Assembly (NCBI GenBank): GCA_029261925.1
Contig: JAJDAJ010000063.1
Coordinates: 124,001 to 188,000, forward strand
DNA length: 64,000 nt
Source of the DNA: Deltaproteobacteria bacterium
Lineage (GTDB): Bacteria; Myxococcota_A; UBA9160; SZUA-336
Reading direction: 5' to 3'
In this document: piece by piece, positions 39,035-47,538 of the stretch
Numbering within the stretch: the first letter of the stretch is position 1
How the letters are laid out: each line of letters begins with the position of its first letter
Notes under the pieces: generated by a model
Databases searched by the model: none
Told to the model about the DNA's origin: nothing
What the model saw: the letters and a program-made list of their open reading frames with translations, nothing else
Translations under genes and position numbers: made by a program

Positions 39035-39466
39035 GTGCGTATCCTCGTCCTTCACGGTCCGAACCTGAACCTGCTGGGGAGACGGGAGCCCGAGGTCTAC
39101 GGCAAGACCACCCTGGCCGAGATCGACGCGCGCCTGCTCGAGCGGGCGGCGGAGCTGGGGGTGTCGCTGGAGTCCCACCAGTCGAACCACGAGGGTGTGC
39201 TGATCGACCTTCTGCACGCGGCGATGGACCGCTGCGGCGGGGTGATCATCAACCCCGGTGGCCTCACGCACACCAGCGTGGCCCTGCGCGATGCGATCAG
39301 CTCGATCGGCCTGCCGACCATCGAGGTCCACCTGTCCAACGTGCACCAGCGCGAGGCCTTCCGGCGCAGCTCGTACGTGGCCGACGTCTGCGTGGCCCAG
39401 ATCGCCGGGCTCGGTGCGCGCGGCTACGAGCTCGCCCTCGAGGCGCTGGTGGAGCGTCTGCGCTAG
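39035..39466 (+). CDS. aroQ: Type II 3-dehydroquinate dehydratase
   Basis: Converts 3-dehydroquinate to 3-dehydroshikimate. The 143-aa dodecamer-type enzyme has LVLHGPNLNLLGRREPEVYG (with the active-site Arg and Tyr lid), SNHEGVLIDLLHAA (His/Glu), INPGGLTHTSVALRDA and EVHLSNVHQREAFRRSS (catalytic His). Intact and of normal length. It proves that dehydroquinate is used in this cell although the adjacent AroB homologue looks dead. GTG 39035 has no ribosome site and sits just behind a -10-like hexamer. The stop shares a base with the next start (TAGTG). Confidence 0.95.
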   Translation: MRILVLHGPNLNLLGRREPEVYGKTTLAEIDARLLERAAELGVSLESHQSNHEGVLIDLLHAAMDRCGGVIINPGGLTHTSVALRDAISSIGLPTIEVHLSNVHQREAFRRSSYVADVCVAQIAGLGARGYELALEALVERLR

Positions 39467-40239
39467 TGGGCACGCGGGCCTGGCGCCTGCTGCTCGACGG
39501 TCCGGGCAGCGCCGCGCAGAACATGGCGGTTGACGAGGCCCTGCTGCTGCACACGCCCGGGCCGGTGCTGCGCCTGTATGCGTGGGCGGGCCCGTGCATC
39601 AGCGTGGGCTACCGGCAGAAGCAGGCGGCCTGGCTGGAGCGGGCCCGTGCACAGGGCGTCGGGGTCGTGCGCAGGATCAGCGGCGGCGGAACGGTGGTGC
39701 ACGACGGCGACCTGACCTACTGCGTGGTGGCGCCGGCCGACACTCCGGGGCTGCCCGGGGACCTCGCCGGGAGCTATGCCTGGATCCGCGACCTGCTGGT
39801 GGCGGCCCTGCACCGGGCCGGCGTGGCGGCCTCGGCGGCGCGCCCGCGGCCGGGAGCGGCGAGGCTGGACGTGTGCTTCGCGGGCTCGACCGGCAGCGAG
39901 GTCGAGCTGGACGGTCGCAAGCTGATCGGCAGCGCCCAGCGCCGCACGCCGCGAGCCTTCCTGCAGCACGGATCGATCCGGCTGCGCGACGACTCTGCGC
40001 TCTACGAGAGCCTGCTCGGCTCCCGGGCGCCCGCGTTCGCCGCGCCCGGAGTCGATCCCGACGCGCTGCGGGCGTCGATCGTGGCCGAGCTGGAGCACGC
40101 GACCGGTGCCGCGTGCGCTCTGGCGAGCCTGTCGCCCGCCGAGCACACGACGGTGCAGCTGCGCGCGCAAGCGCGCGCCCGGTACCCACTGTCGCTGCCC
40201 CCCCTGTCTCTCAAGTCGCGTCCGGGCCCGGACCGATAG
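39466..40239 (+). CDS. Lipoate-protein ligase or octanoyltransferase (BPL/LplA/LipM family)
   Basis: Attaches or transfers a lipoyl/octanoyl group to carrier proteins such as GcvH or E2 subunits. The 257-aa protein has the family core: NMAVDEALLL, LRLYAWAGPCISVGYRQ, VVRRISGGGTVVHDGDLTY (RR-GG-G-A/T), DVCFAGSTGSEVELDGRKLIGSAQRR (with the invariant Lys and the CF cysteine that serves as acceptor in LipM octanoyltransferases) and LQHGSI. Without the accessory domain of E. coli LplA, a LipM-type transferase is as likely as a ligase. GTG start, one-base overlap with aroQ. Confidence 0.85.
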   Translation: MGTRAWRLLLDGPGSAAQNMAVDEALLLHTPGPVLRLYAWAGPCISVGYRQKQAAWLERARAQGVGVVRRISGGGTVVHDGDLTYCVVAPADTPGLPGDLAGSYAWIRDLLVAALHRAGVAASAARPRPGAARLDVCFAGSTGSEVELDGRKLIGSAQRRTPRAFLQHGSIRLRDDSALYESLLGSRAPAFAAPGVDPDALRASIVAELEHATGAACALASLSPAEHTTVQLRAQARARYPLSLPPLSLKSRPGPDR

Positions 40240-40289
40240 TTTCCGCGTAGCGACGCACCCACGCCCCGCCCCCGTGTGGCCGGGGTCCG

Positions 40290-43184
40290 GTGTGCGCGTG
40301 GCGAGGGGACCGAGTCCTGGCCTTCACCCCCAAAAAGCGGAAGATCCTCGAGGCGGCGCAGAAGTACGCCCAGAAGGGTCAGTACGACAAGGCCCTGAGG
40401 GAGTACGAGAAGCTCCTCAAGGCCGATCCCAGCGACGCGAACCTGCGTCTGAAGATCGGGGACCTGCAGCTCAAGAAGGGCGACCGCGAGAAGGCGATCG
40501 GCGCCTACAAGCAGGTCGCCGAGGGCTTCTCGAAGGGCGGCTTCGACGCCAAGGCCGTCGCGATCTACAAGCAGGTCCTGAAGGTCGACGAGTCCAACCT
40601 CGACGCGCGCATCGCGCTCGGCGACCACTTCCAGCGCATGGGCCTGAAGTCCGACGCGCTGCGCGAGTTCCAGGCTGCGGTCGAGATCTGCCAGCAGCGC
40701 GACATGAAGCGCGAGGCCTTCGACCTGCTCAAGCGCGTCGCCTCGCTGGACCCGGGCAACGTCAGCAACCGGCTCCACCTCGCCGACCTGCTGCACCGGG
40801 AGGGTCTCGACGACGAGGCACGCCAGGAGTACGCGTCGCTGCTGGGCGAGCTCGAGGGCCAGACCGTCGCCGATCAGGTCGTGCGCGTGGGCGAGCAGGC
40901 GCTGCAGAGCTTCCCCGACCACCGGCAGGCGCTGCTCGCTCTGGTCGGGGCCAAGGTCTCGCTGGGCGAAGCCCGCGATGCCGTCGAGATCCTGCAGCGC
41001 TCGGCGGACCGCTTCAGCGGCGACGTCGAGGTGCTCGAGGCGCGGGTGAACGCGTGCGAGGCCGCCAGCGATGGCGAGAACCTCCGGCAGGCCTGGAGCG
41101 AGCTCGCCGAGGTCTACAAGAAGCGCGGCGACGTGGACAAGGCGCGCGACATCCTGCAGCGCCACTGCAGCCTGGAGACGCTCGGGGGCGACGAGTCCAC
41201 GGCACCCAGCATCCTGCTGACGGACGCCACCGGCGGCGGCGGAGATCTGGATCTGGATCCGGATCCGGGCTTCGACGTGGAGCCGGCGGCCGACCTCGAC
41301 GACGAGCTCGACCTGAGCGGGGTCGCGGTCTCGACCATGTCGGTCGACGACATCCTGTCGGAGGCGCGCGTCTCCTACGAGTTCGGCGATCCGCTCGAGG
41401 CGCGCAAGCTCGTCAAGCAGGTGCTCTCCCGCGAGCCCGGCCATGCCGGCGCGCTGGAGCTGCTCGAGCAGATCAAGTCCGGCCCGGGCAAGCGCGGTGC
41501 GCGCGGCGCGGGGCCTGGCCCCGTGGAGAGCCCGCCGGAGATCGAGCTCGAGGACTCGCTCGAGATCGACGTGAACACCGCCGACGTCGAGGCGCTGACC
41601 GCCGGGGCCGCGGACGCCGACCCCCTCGGTCCCGCGGGCCCGTCGATCGTCGCGCGGCCCGCGCCGGAGCTCGAGCCGGACCCGAACGGGCAGTCGCTAC
41701 CCGACATCGAGATCCTGCTCGAGGACGAGGAGGACAGCGACGATGTCTTCGCGTCGGTCGATCCCCCGCCCGAGCTCGGCAGCGCGCCCGGCCAGGACTC
41801 CGACGACATCGAGATCGAGATCGAGCTCGGGGACTCGCTGGAGCGGGAGCTCGCGGCGCCCGACGCGGAGCCGCAGGGCGAGAGCTCGACCGGCGCCTGG
41901 GGCACGGACTCGACTCGCATCGTCGAGAATCTCGACGAGGCGGAGTTCTTCCTGCAGCAGGGGCTGACCGAGGAGGCCGAGCGCCTCTACCGGCAGATCC
42001 TGGAGCTGGCCCCGAATCACCCGCAGGCGATGGTGCGCCTGGGGGAGATCGAGCGCGATCGCGGTGCCCCCGAGGAGGAGCCGGTGTCGGCGCCGGCGAC
42101 CGCGCCCGCGTCGGCCGGGGAGGCTGCGGCGCTGCCCGACGACCTGCTCGAGATCCCCGAGGTGGAGCTGACGGCGAGCGCGGTGCCCGCGGCCGGCGAG
42201 GACCTCGCGGCGGCGGACCTCGACCTTGACGAGCTCGAGCTCGAGCTCGAGCTCGAGGACCCGGGCGAGCCCGAGCTCGACGTGATCGTCGAGGCCGCGG
42301 ATCCCGCGGGCGCCGACGTCGACGACGAGCTCGACCTGGCCGGCCTGGAGTCGGCCGAGTTCGACGGCGCGCTGGTCGAGCTCGGCGAGTCCGCGCCCGA
42401 GATCGAGGCCGAGGTGCTCGCCGAGGATACCCGGCCGACGCTCATGCCGGCCCCGGGCGAGCCCGCTCCCGACGACGATCCCGCTGCGGACGGCCTCGAT
42501 CTCGGTGATCTCGACCTGCACGACCTCGACCTCGATCTCGACCTCGATGCGGATGCCGGGCTCGACGACGCGTCCGGGGTGATCGAGGCCGAGGCCGTGG
42601 ACGACGACGCGCCCGGGATCGAGGCCGAGGCGATCGCGCTGGACCTGGACGGAGACGACGACGACCCCGCCGGGGCGGACGATGCGGACGGCGACGTCTT
42701 CGATCTGGCCGCGGAGCTCGAGGAGGAGCTCGAGGCCGGGGGCGAGACCGACCCGGGTCAGAGCGGCCACGGCTTCGACGAGGTCTTCAGCGCCTTCAAG
42801 AAGGGCATCCAGGAGCAGCTCACCTCCGAGGATGCGGACGCCCATTACGACCTGGCCATCGCCTACAAGGAGATGGACCTGCTCGAGGACGCGATCCGCG
42901 AGCTGGAGTCGGTGCAGCAGACCGGCGCCCGGCTGATCGAGACGCTCTCGCTGATGGCCAGCTGCAAGCTCGAGCTGGGCCGGCCGCAGGAGGCCGTCAC
43001 CGACCTCAAGGGCGCACTGCAGCTGGTCAGTGACACCGACTCGGAGATCTCGCTGCGCTACGAGCTCGGCGAGGCGCTGGTCGCCGCCGGCAAGCCCGGA
43101 GCCGGCCTCGAGGCCTTCAGGAAGGTCGCCGCCGCCGAACCCGACCATCGCGATGTGCAGGAGCGCATCGCCGAGCTTTCCTAG
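40290..43184 (+). CDS. Large TPR protein with acidic low-complexity middle
   Basis: 964-aa protein without signal peptide or membrane helix. Residues about 15-300 are TPR repeats (QKYAQKGQYDKALREYEKLLKADPS and several more). Residues about 310-820 are Asp/Glu/Leu/Pro-rich linker with two short TPR islands (about 355-395 and 545-585). Residues about 825-960 are a second TPR block (FDEVFSAFKKGIQEQLTSED, YDLAIAYKEMDLLEDAIREL). The plan recalls FimV-type polar organisers by layout only. GTG 40290 gives the longest frame, but a CTG at 40317 following GAGGGG gives LAFTPKKRK and may be the true start. It is followed by an ATPase with a similar acidic tail. Confidence 0.8.
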   Translation: MCAWRGDRVLAFTPKKRKILEAAQKYAQKGQYDKALREYEKLLKADPSDANLRLKIGDLQLKKGDREKAIGAYKQVAEGFSKGGFDAKAVAIYKQVLKVDESNLDARIALGDHFQRMGLKSDALREFQAAVEICQQRDMKREAFDLLKRVASLDPGNVSNRLHLADLLHREGLDDEARQEYASLLGELEGQTVADQVVRVGEQALQSFPDHRQALLALVGAKVSLGEARDAVEILQRSADRFSGDVEVLEARVNACEAASDGENLRQAWSELAEVYKKRGDVDKARDILQRHCSLETLGGDESTAPSILLTDATGGGGDLDLDPDPGFDVEPAADLDDELDLSGVAVSTMSVDDILSEARVSYEFGDPLEARKLVKQVLSREPGHAGALELLEQIKSGPGKRGARGAGPGPVESPPEIELEDSLEIDVNTADVEALTAGAADADPLGPAGPSIVARPAPELEPDPNGQSLPDIEILLEDEEDSDDVFASVDPPPELGSAPGQDSDDIEIEIELGDSLERELAAPDAEPQGESSTGAWGTDSTRIVENLDEAEFFLQQGLTEEAERLYRQILELAPNHPQAMVRLGEIERDRGAPEEEPVSAPATAPASAGEAAALPDDLLEIPEVELTASAVPAAGEDLAAADLDLDELELELELEDPGEPELDVIVEAADPAGADVDDELDLAGLESAEFDGALVELGESAPEIEAEVLAEDTRPTLMPAPGEPAPDDDPAADGLDLGDLDLHDLDLDLDLDADAGLDDASGVIEAEAVDDDAPGIEAEAIALDLDGDDDDPAGADDADGDVFDLAAELEEELEAGGETDPGQSGHGFDEVFSAFKKGIQEQLTSEDADAHYDLAIAYKEMDLLEDAIRELESVQQTGARLIETLSLMASCKLELGRPQEAVTDLKGALQLVSDTDSEISLRYELGEALVAAGKPGAGLEAFRKVAAAEPDHRDVQERIAELS
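42231..42548 (+). repeat. In-frame hexanucleotide runs in the acidic linker
   Basis: GAGCTC is repeated without change from 42231 to 42257 and encodes alternating Glu-Leu. A related run of GA(C/T)CTC at 42522-42548 encodes alternating Asp-Leu. Uniform codons suggest recent slippage expansion in the first run. Confidence 0.85.
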
Positions 43185-43204
43185 CCACCCACGCGGGGAA
43201 TCGC

Positions 43205-44821
43205 ATGGATTACGTGAAGTTCTTCGGGCTCCAGTGCGAGCCCTTCCAGAACGATCTCGACGGCCGCTTCTACTTCGAGAGTGCGGGGCAGCGCCGCGCC
43301 CGGCTGCGCCTGCTGCGCGGCATCCAGCAGCGCAAGGGCCTGTGCGTGCTGCTCGGCGGGCCCGGTCTCGGCAAGACCACGCTGGCCCACCAGCTGCTCG
43401 CCGAGCTCCAGGACAGCGAGTTCGCCGCCCACATGCTGATCTCCTCGCACCGTGACTGCGCCCGCGCCTGGTTCCTGCCGCACGTGGCGCGGATCTTCGG
43501 CGTGGCCGAGCCGGCGGAGCGGGCTCCCGAGCAGATCGACCAGATTCACTCTGCGCTTCTCGAGGTGCGGATGGCCGGGCATCACCCGGTGCTGTTCGTG
43601 GACGAGGCGCAGCTGCTCAGCGAGTCCGTGGCGATGGAGGAGTTCCGCGCGGTCCTCAACCTGACCCACGACGGCGGCCGGCTGTTCACGCTCCTGCTCT
43701 TCGGCATGGACGACCTGGGTCCGGTGCTCGAGCTGGACCCGTCGCTGGCCCAGCGAGTGGACGTGCGCGCCTCGATCCTGCCGATGTCGCCGTCGGAGAG
43801 TGCCGAGTACGTCGCGCACCGCATGGAGCGGGCAGGCGGCGGGCAGGACCTCTGGACGCCCGACGCCGTCGACGCCCTGCACCGCTACTCGGGCGGGGTT
43901 CCTCGGCTGCTCAACACGCTCGCAGACAACGCGCTCTTCGAGGCGAGCCTGGCCGAGACACGGCCCATCGACGGCTCGGTCGTGGCCGCGGTCGCCGACG
44001 AGCTGCACCTGTCCGCGCTCGACACCGCGGCGGCCCCGACGCCTCAGGGCTCGTTCCACATCGTGACGCCGGAGCGCGGTGCGGCCGCGCCCGCAGAGCC
44101 GCTGTTCGGGGAGGACACGAACGAGACCCTGGGCACCCCGGCACGCGACTGGCTCGAGCCCGTCGCGCCGATGCCCGACGATGCACCGCCGGGCGAGCTG
44201 CCGGCCGCGCCGGCTGCGCTCGACCTGGAGTCGCCGCTCGCGGGGCTCGAGGACGAGGATCCGGAGCTGTCCCTGGGCAGCCTGCTGGCCGAGGCCGAGA
44301 GCGTCGACGCGGTGGACGGCGACGTGCTCGAGGACGGGATCGAGCTCGACGGCGGCGCGGAGCCGGATGCCGCGGGCGCCGATGACGACTCGCTCGCGGC
44401 CTGGGTGCGCTCGACGCCGCTCGCGGACGCGGAGGCCGATACTGCGGGTGCCCCCGGCGACGACCCGCTGCTGGGCGAGCTCGAGGCGGCAGACGACGCG
44501 GTCGGGCCGGAGCTCGAGGGGCCCGCGGCGGTGGACGGGGCGGAGCTCGCCCTGGAAGAGCTCGACCTCGACGAGCCCGAGCTGGAGCTGGACGAGCTCG
44601 AGCTCGACGAGCTGGCCCCGGAGCCCGTGCGGGTGACCGCGGCCGCTCCCGCAGACGTCGGCGCGGAGGCGGACGACAGCGGCTTCGACCTGGGCAGCCT
44701 GCTCGCGGAGGACGACGACGCCTCCGGAGCGGACGACGACACCCGCTCGCGCGGTCCGAGGATCGACCTGCCCGAGGACGACGACCTGGACTCGCTGTTC
44801 GACGACCTCGTCGAGGGCTGA
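43205..44821 (+). CDS. ExeA/MshM-like AAA ATPase with acidic C-terminal tail
   Basis: 538-aa protein. Residues 1-270 are a GspA/ExeA/MshM-type ATPase: MDYVKFFGLQCEPFQNDLD start, GGPGLGKTT Walker A (about 52-60), VLFVDEAQLLS Walker B, LAQRVDVRASI and GGVPRLLNTLADNALFEA sensor region. In ExeA and MshM this domain helps place secretin complexes. Residues about 285-538 are an Asp/Glu/Ala-rich disordered region with ELDLDEPELELDELELDEL, replacing the peptidoglycan-binding domain of ExeA; no membrane helix is evident. It follows the acidic TPR gene by 20 nt and is probably co-transcribed. Confidence 0.82.
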   Translation: MDYVKFFGLQCEPFQNDLDGRFYFESAGQRRARLRLLRGIQQRKGLCVLLGGPGLGKTTLAHQLLAELQDSEFAAHMLISSHRDCARAWFLPHVARIFGVAEPAERAPEQIDQIHSALLEVRMAGHHPVLFVDEAQLLSESVAMEEFRAVLNLTHDGGRLFTLLLFGMDDLGPVLELDPSLAQRVDVRASILPMSPSESAEYVAHRMERAGGGQDLWTPDAVDALHRYSGGVPRLLNTLADNALFEASLAETRPIDGSVVAAVADELHLSALDTAAAPTPQGSFHIVTPERGAAAPAEPLFGEDTNETLGTPARDWLEPVAPMPDDAPPGELPAAPAALDLESPLAGLEDEDPELSLGSLLAEAESVDAVDGDVLEDGIELDGGAEPDAAGADDDSLAAWVRSTPLADAEADTAGAPGDDPLLGELEAADDAVGPELEGPAAVDGAELALEELDLDEPELELDELELDELAPEPVRVTAAAPADVGAEADDSGFDLGSLLAEDDDASGADDDTRSRGPRIDLPEDDDLDSLFDDLVEG

Positions 44822-44839
44822 CCCGCCGCAAGGCGCCGC

Positions 44840-44881
44840 CATCCGCGGCGTCGACACCACCATCCGCGGCGTCGACGCCGC
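44840..44881. repeat. 21-nt tandem duplication
   Basis: CATCCGCGGCGTCGACACCAC (44840-44860) is followed directly by a second copy differing at two positions (44861-44881). It lies in the 85-nt gap before the NTF2-like gene. Each copy contains GTCGAC. No function is evident. Confidence 0.8.
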
Positions 44882-44894
44882 CGCCAGTTCGTGA

Positions 44895-44900
44895 GATGAT
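44895..44900 (+). promoter_or_regulatory. -10-like hexamer 6 nt before the NTF2-like gene
   Basis: GATGAT, then TCCGGC, then ATG 44907. The first base departs from TANNNT. No ribosome site is present. Confidence 0.3.
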
Positions 44901-44906
44901 TCCGGC

Positions 44907-45311
44907 ATGAGCGCGAGGACCGAGGCGACGCGTCGTGTCGTGCAGGACTACCTGCTGGCGCAGGCCGAGGGCGACGCCGCCGGCATCCAGAAGCTGCTCC
45001 ACGACGACGTCGAGTGGGTCCCGCCGGCGAGCGCGCCGGTCGAGGGGGCGCGCGGTCGTGAGGCGGTGCTCGCGGGCATGGCCGGGGCCGGGGCACGCTT
45101 CTTCGAGCTCGAGACCCTGCGCTCGCAGCAGCGCAAGATGGTCGCCGACGGCGACACGGTCGTGATCCAGCAGCACATGGAGTGCACGGCCCGCAACGGC
45201 AGGCCCTACAGCAACGAGTACGTGTGGGTCTACACCGTCGCCGACGGCCGCATCGTCCGCATGGAGGAGTACGCGGACACGCTGCGCTTCAAGCAGATCG
45301 TCCTGGACTGA
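44907..45311 (+). CDS. SnoaL-like / NTF2-family protein
   Basis: 134-aa single-domain protein with the cone-shaped NTF2 fold pattern: TRRVVQDYLLAQAEGDAAGIQKLLHDDVEWVPP, GREAVLAGMAGAGARFFELE, KMVADGDTVVIQQHMECTARNGRPYSNEYVWVYTVADGRIVRMEEYAD. Members include ketosteroid isomerases, polyketide cyclases and dehydratases; the residues do not reveal which activity applies. It ends 12 nt before the convergent transporter gene. No ribosome site; a -10-like hexamer precedes the ATG by 6 nt. Confidence 0.82.
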   Translation: MSARTEATRRVVQDYLLAQAEGDAAGIQKLLHDDVEWVPPASAPVEGARGREAVLAGMAGAGARFFELETLRSQQRKMVADGDTVVIQQHMECTARNGRPYSNEYVWVYTVADGRIVRMEEYADTLRFKQIVLD

Positions 45312-45322
45312 GCGCGGCCCCG

Positions 45323-47419
45323 CTAGTCCGCCGCGTCCGGCTCCTCCGCATGCTGCCGGCGCAGCGCACTGATGCTCCGGGGCTCGCCGATCAGCGTGAG
45401 GCGGTCGCCGGCGAGCAGGCCCGTCGAGCCCCCGGGCACGATGGTCTCGTCGCCGCGGCGCAGCAGCGCGATCAGCACGCCGGGAGGCAGCGCCAGCTGG
45501 CCGGGAGTCTTGCCGATCCAGCCGGCCAGCGGCCGGCCCGCTTCCAGGGTCACCGCCAGGCTGCGCTCGCTGCGCAGCAGGATCTCCTTCAGCGCGCCCT
45601 CGTCGCGCGCGATCCTCCACGCGGACATGAAGCCGGGCTCCTCGACGCGCACCGCGAGCTGCGCCAGGAAGCGCAGGTGCCGGCTGGCGTCGCCCTCGGG
45701 GCTGACCAGGAAGAAGCTGGCGTGGATCGGCTCCTCGCCCAGCAGCTCGTCTCGCTCGCTCTGCGGGTCCAGGCCGTCCAGGGTGCGCACGATCACCAGC
45801 TCGGGCGCCGGGATGCCCGCCAGGCGGAGGTGCGGGATGGCGACGCCGTGCTCCACCGGCGTGGCGCCGATGCGCGTGCCGTCGAGGAAGCCCTGCGCGA
45901 GCTGGTCGCTGCGCTGGCCGAGGCGTGCGGCGAGCTGATCGGAGGCCAGGCGGACCACGGTCTCGAAGCCGGCGTCGCCACGCACGTCGATCACCGGCGC
46001 GCGGGCGACCACCTCGTCGAAGCGGTCGGCCCGGCGCAGCCCCTTCTCCTTGAGGATTCCCCGCAGCTCGAGCTCGAGCCCCTCGTGACGCTGGCGCCCG
46101 AGGCGCTCGAAGACGTGGAGCAGGGCGCCGGCGCGGTGGACGCGTCGGCGCGCGTAGGTGAAGTACCAGGCGGCGCCGATCCCGACGATGCCGGCGGCGA
46201 AGAGCACCGGCTGCCAGCCCATGCTCGCGATCAGCACCAGCGGGGCCACGATGCCCCCGATCTGCAGCCACGGGTATCCGGGCGCGCGGTAGCCCGGGTC
46301 GTAGGAGTCGAGCCGGCTCTCCCGCATCACGATCACCGCGATGCTCAGCAGCGAGAACACGAGCAGCTGGAACGCGCCGGCCAGCTTGGCGATCCCGATG
46401 GGGTCGATCAGCAGCAGGCACGCCAGGATCACCGCGGCCGTCAGCGCCAGCGCGCGTCCCGGTACGCCGCGCGCATTCAGGCGCAGCAGCGCGTGCGGGA
46501 TCAGGTGGTCCCGGCTCATCGCCAGCGGGTAGCGCGAGGCGCTGATCAGGCCCGCGTTGGCGACCGAGAGCGAGGCGAGCACCGCCGCGACCGAGATCGC
46601 CACCGCGCCCGCCTCGCCCAGCGCGCTCCGGGCCGTGCTCGCGGCCGGCGTCAGGTCGCCGGCGAGCCGGTCCGCTCCCAGCACGCCGACCATCGCGAAG
46701 GTGCCCAGTGTGTAGATCGTCAGCGTGGTGCCGATCGCCAGGAAGACACCCAGCGGCAGGTTGCGGTCCGGCTCCCGGACCTCCTCGGCCAGGCTGATCA
46801 CCTTGGTCAGGCCGATGTAGCCCACGTACACCAGCCCCGCCGTCGACAGGATCGATCCTGCGCCCGCACCGAGCGTGTCCCGGAAGTGCTCCAGCCGCAC
46901 CTGCGGTAGCGAGCCGGCGATGAAGCCCGTCAGCAGCACCAGGAGCACGCCGACCACGGCGATCTGGAAGCGGCCCGACTGCCGCGTGCCCAGCAGGTTC
47001 AGCGCCGCCAGGGCGGCCGTGACCCCGCACGCGAGCGGCACGATCGACAGCTCGGGAAAGAACAGCGTCAGGTACGCGCCCATCGCGACCAGCGAGAAGG
47101 CGGACTTGAGCACCAGTGCGAGCCAGGTGCCCAGGCCGCCGATGGTCCCGACCAGCGGACCCAGGCTGCGATCGAGGAAGTAGTACGTGCCCCCGGCCCG
47201 CGGCATCGCGGTGGCGAGCTCGACCTTCGAGAGCATGGCCGGGATGAGGGGCACCGCGGCGAGGGCGTAGGCCAGCACCAGGCCGGGGCCCGCCTGCATC
47301 GCCGCCAGCCCCGGCAGCAGGAAGAAGCCCGCGCTGAGCGTCGTGCCCGTGGCCATCACGTACACGTCGAGCAGGCCGAGCTCCTTGCGCAGCCGCCGCG
47401 ACCGGTGAAGCACTGCCAT
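45323..47419 (-). CDS. APC-family transporter fused to PTS EIIA-like and RCK_C domains
   Basis: 698-aa three-part protein. Residues 1-425 are an amino acid-polyamine-organocation transporter with about twelve helices (MATGTTLSAGFFLLPGLA, LSKVELATAMPRAGGTYYFL, VYVGYIGLTKVISLAEEVREPDRNLP). Residues about 465-605 are an EIIA (fructose/nitrogen type) domain with the phospho-acceptor motif GVAIPH (His530). Residues about 610-690 are a TrkA-C/RCK_C domain (PPGVLIALLRRGDETIVPGGSTGLLAGDRLTLIG). The fusion implies that transport is controlled by phosphorylation or ligand binding in the cytoplasm. Substrate unknown. No ribosome site; TACGTT lies 6 nt before the ATG. Confidence 0.88.
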   Translation of the reverse strand: MAVLHRSRRLRKELGLLDVYVMATGTTLSAGFFLLPGLAAMQAGPGLVLAYALAAVPLIPAMLSKVELATAMPRAGGTYYFLDRSLGPLVGTIGGLGTWLALVLKSAFSLVAMGAYLTLFFPELSIVPLACGVTAALAALNLLGTRQSGRFQIAVVGVLLVLLTGFIAGSLPQVRLEHFRDTLGAGAGSILSTAGLVYVGYIGLTKVISLAEEVREPDRNLPLGVFLAIGTTLTIYTLGTFAMVGVLGADRLAGDLTPAASTARSALGEAGAVAISVAAVLASLSVANAGLISASRYPLAMSRDHLIPHALLRLNARGVPGRALALTAAVILACLLLIDPIGIAKLAGAFQLLVFSLLSIAVIVMRESRLDSYDPGYRAPGYPWLQIGGIVAPLVLIASMGWQPVLFAAGIVGIGAAWYFTYARRRVHRAGALLHVFERLGRQRHEGLELELRGILKEKGLRRADRFDEVVARAPVIDVRGDAGFETVVRLASDQLAARLGQRSDQLAQGFLDGTRIGATPVEHGVAIPHLRLAGIPAPELVIVRTLDGLDPQSERDELLGEEPIHASFFLVSPEGDASRHLRFLAQLAVRVEEPGFMSAWRIARDEGALKEILLRSERSLAVTLEAGRPLAGWIGKTPGQLALPPGVLIALLRRGDETIVPGGSTGLLAGDRLTLIGEPRSISALRRQHAEEPDAAD

Positions 47420-47425
47420 TCACGG

Positions 47426-47431
47426 AACGTA
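47426..47431 (-). promoter_or_regulatory. -10-like hexamer 6 nt before the APC transporter
   Basis: On the minus strand TACGTT, then CCGTGA, then ATG 47419. Fits the TANNNT leaderless arrangement. Confidence 0.35.
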
Positions 47432-47526
47432 CACGGCCGGGGGCGCCCCGTCGCGGGGCCGGCCATGCTGTCGGCTTCCGGAGTCCCCGGCGTGCGGTGG
47501 CCGCCCCCGGAGTGCCGCCGCGGGTC

Positions 47527-47532
47527 TATGAT
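47527..47532 (+). promoter_or_regulatory. -10 hexamer 6 nt before the amidohydrolase
   Basis: TATGAT (5 of 6 to TATAAT), then GCGGAC, then ATG 47539; no ribosome site. The strongest hexamers of the leaderless set are this and 62723. Confidence 0.45.
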
Positions 47533-47538
47533 GCGGAC

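Noticed and set aside
40220-40233. Terminator at the palindrome GTCCGGGCCCGGAC
   Set aside because: It lies within the last codons of the lipoyl transferase gene, has almost no loop and no T run.
44840-44881. CRISPR or satellite array
   Set aside because: Only two directly abutting copies without spacers; a simple tandem duplication.
45182-46909. 575-codon plus-strand frame opposite the APC transporter
   Set aside because: Low-complexity Arg/Gln/Ala composition typical of antisense shadows; the minus-strand fusion protein is certain.
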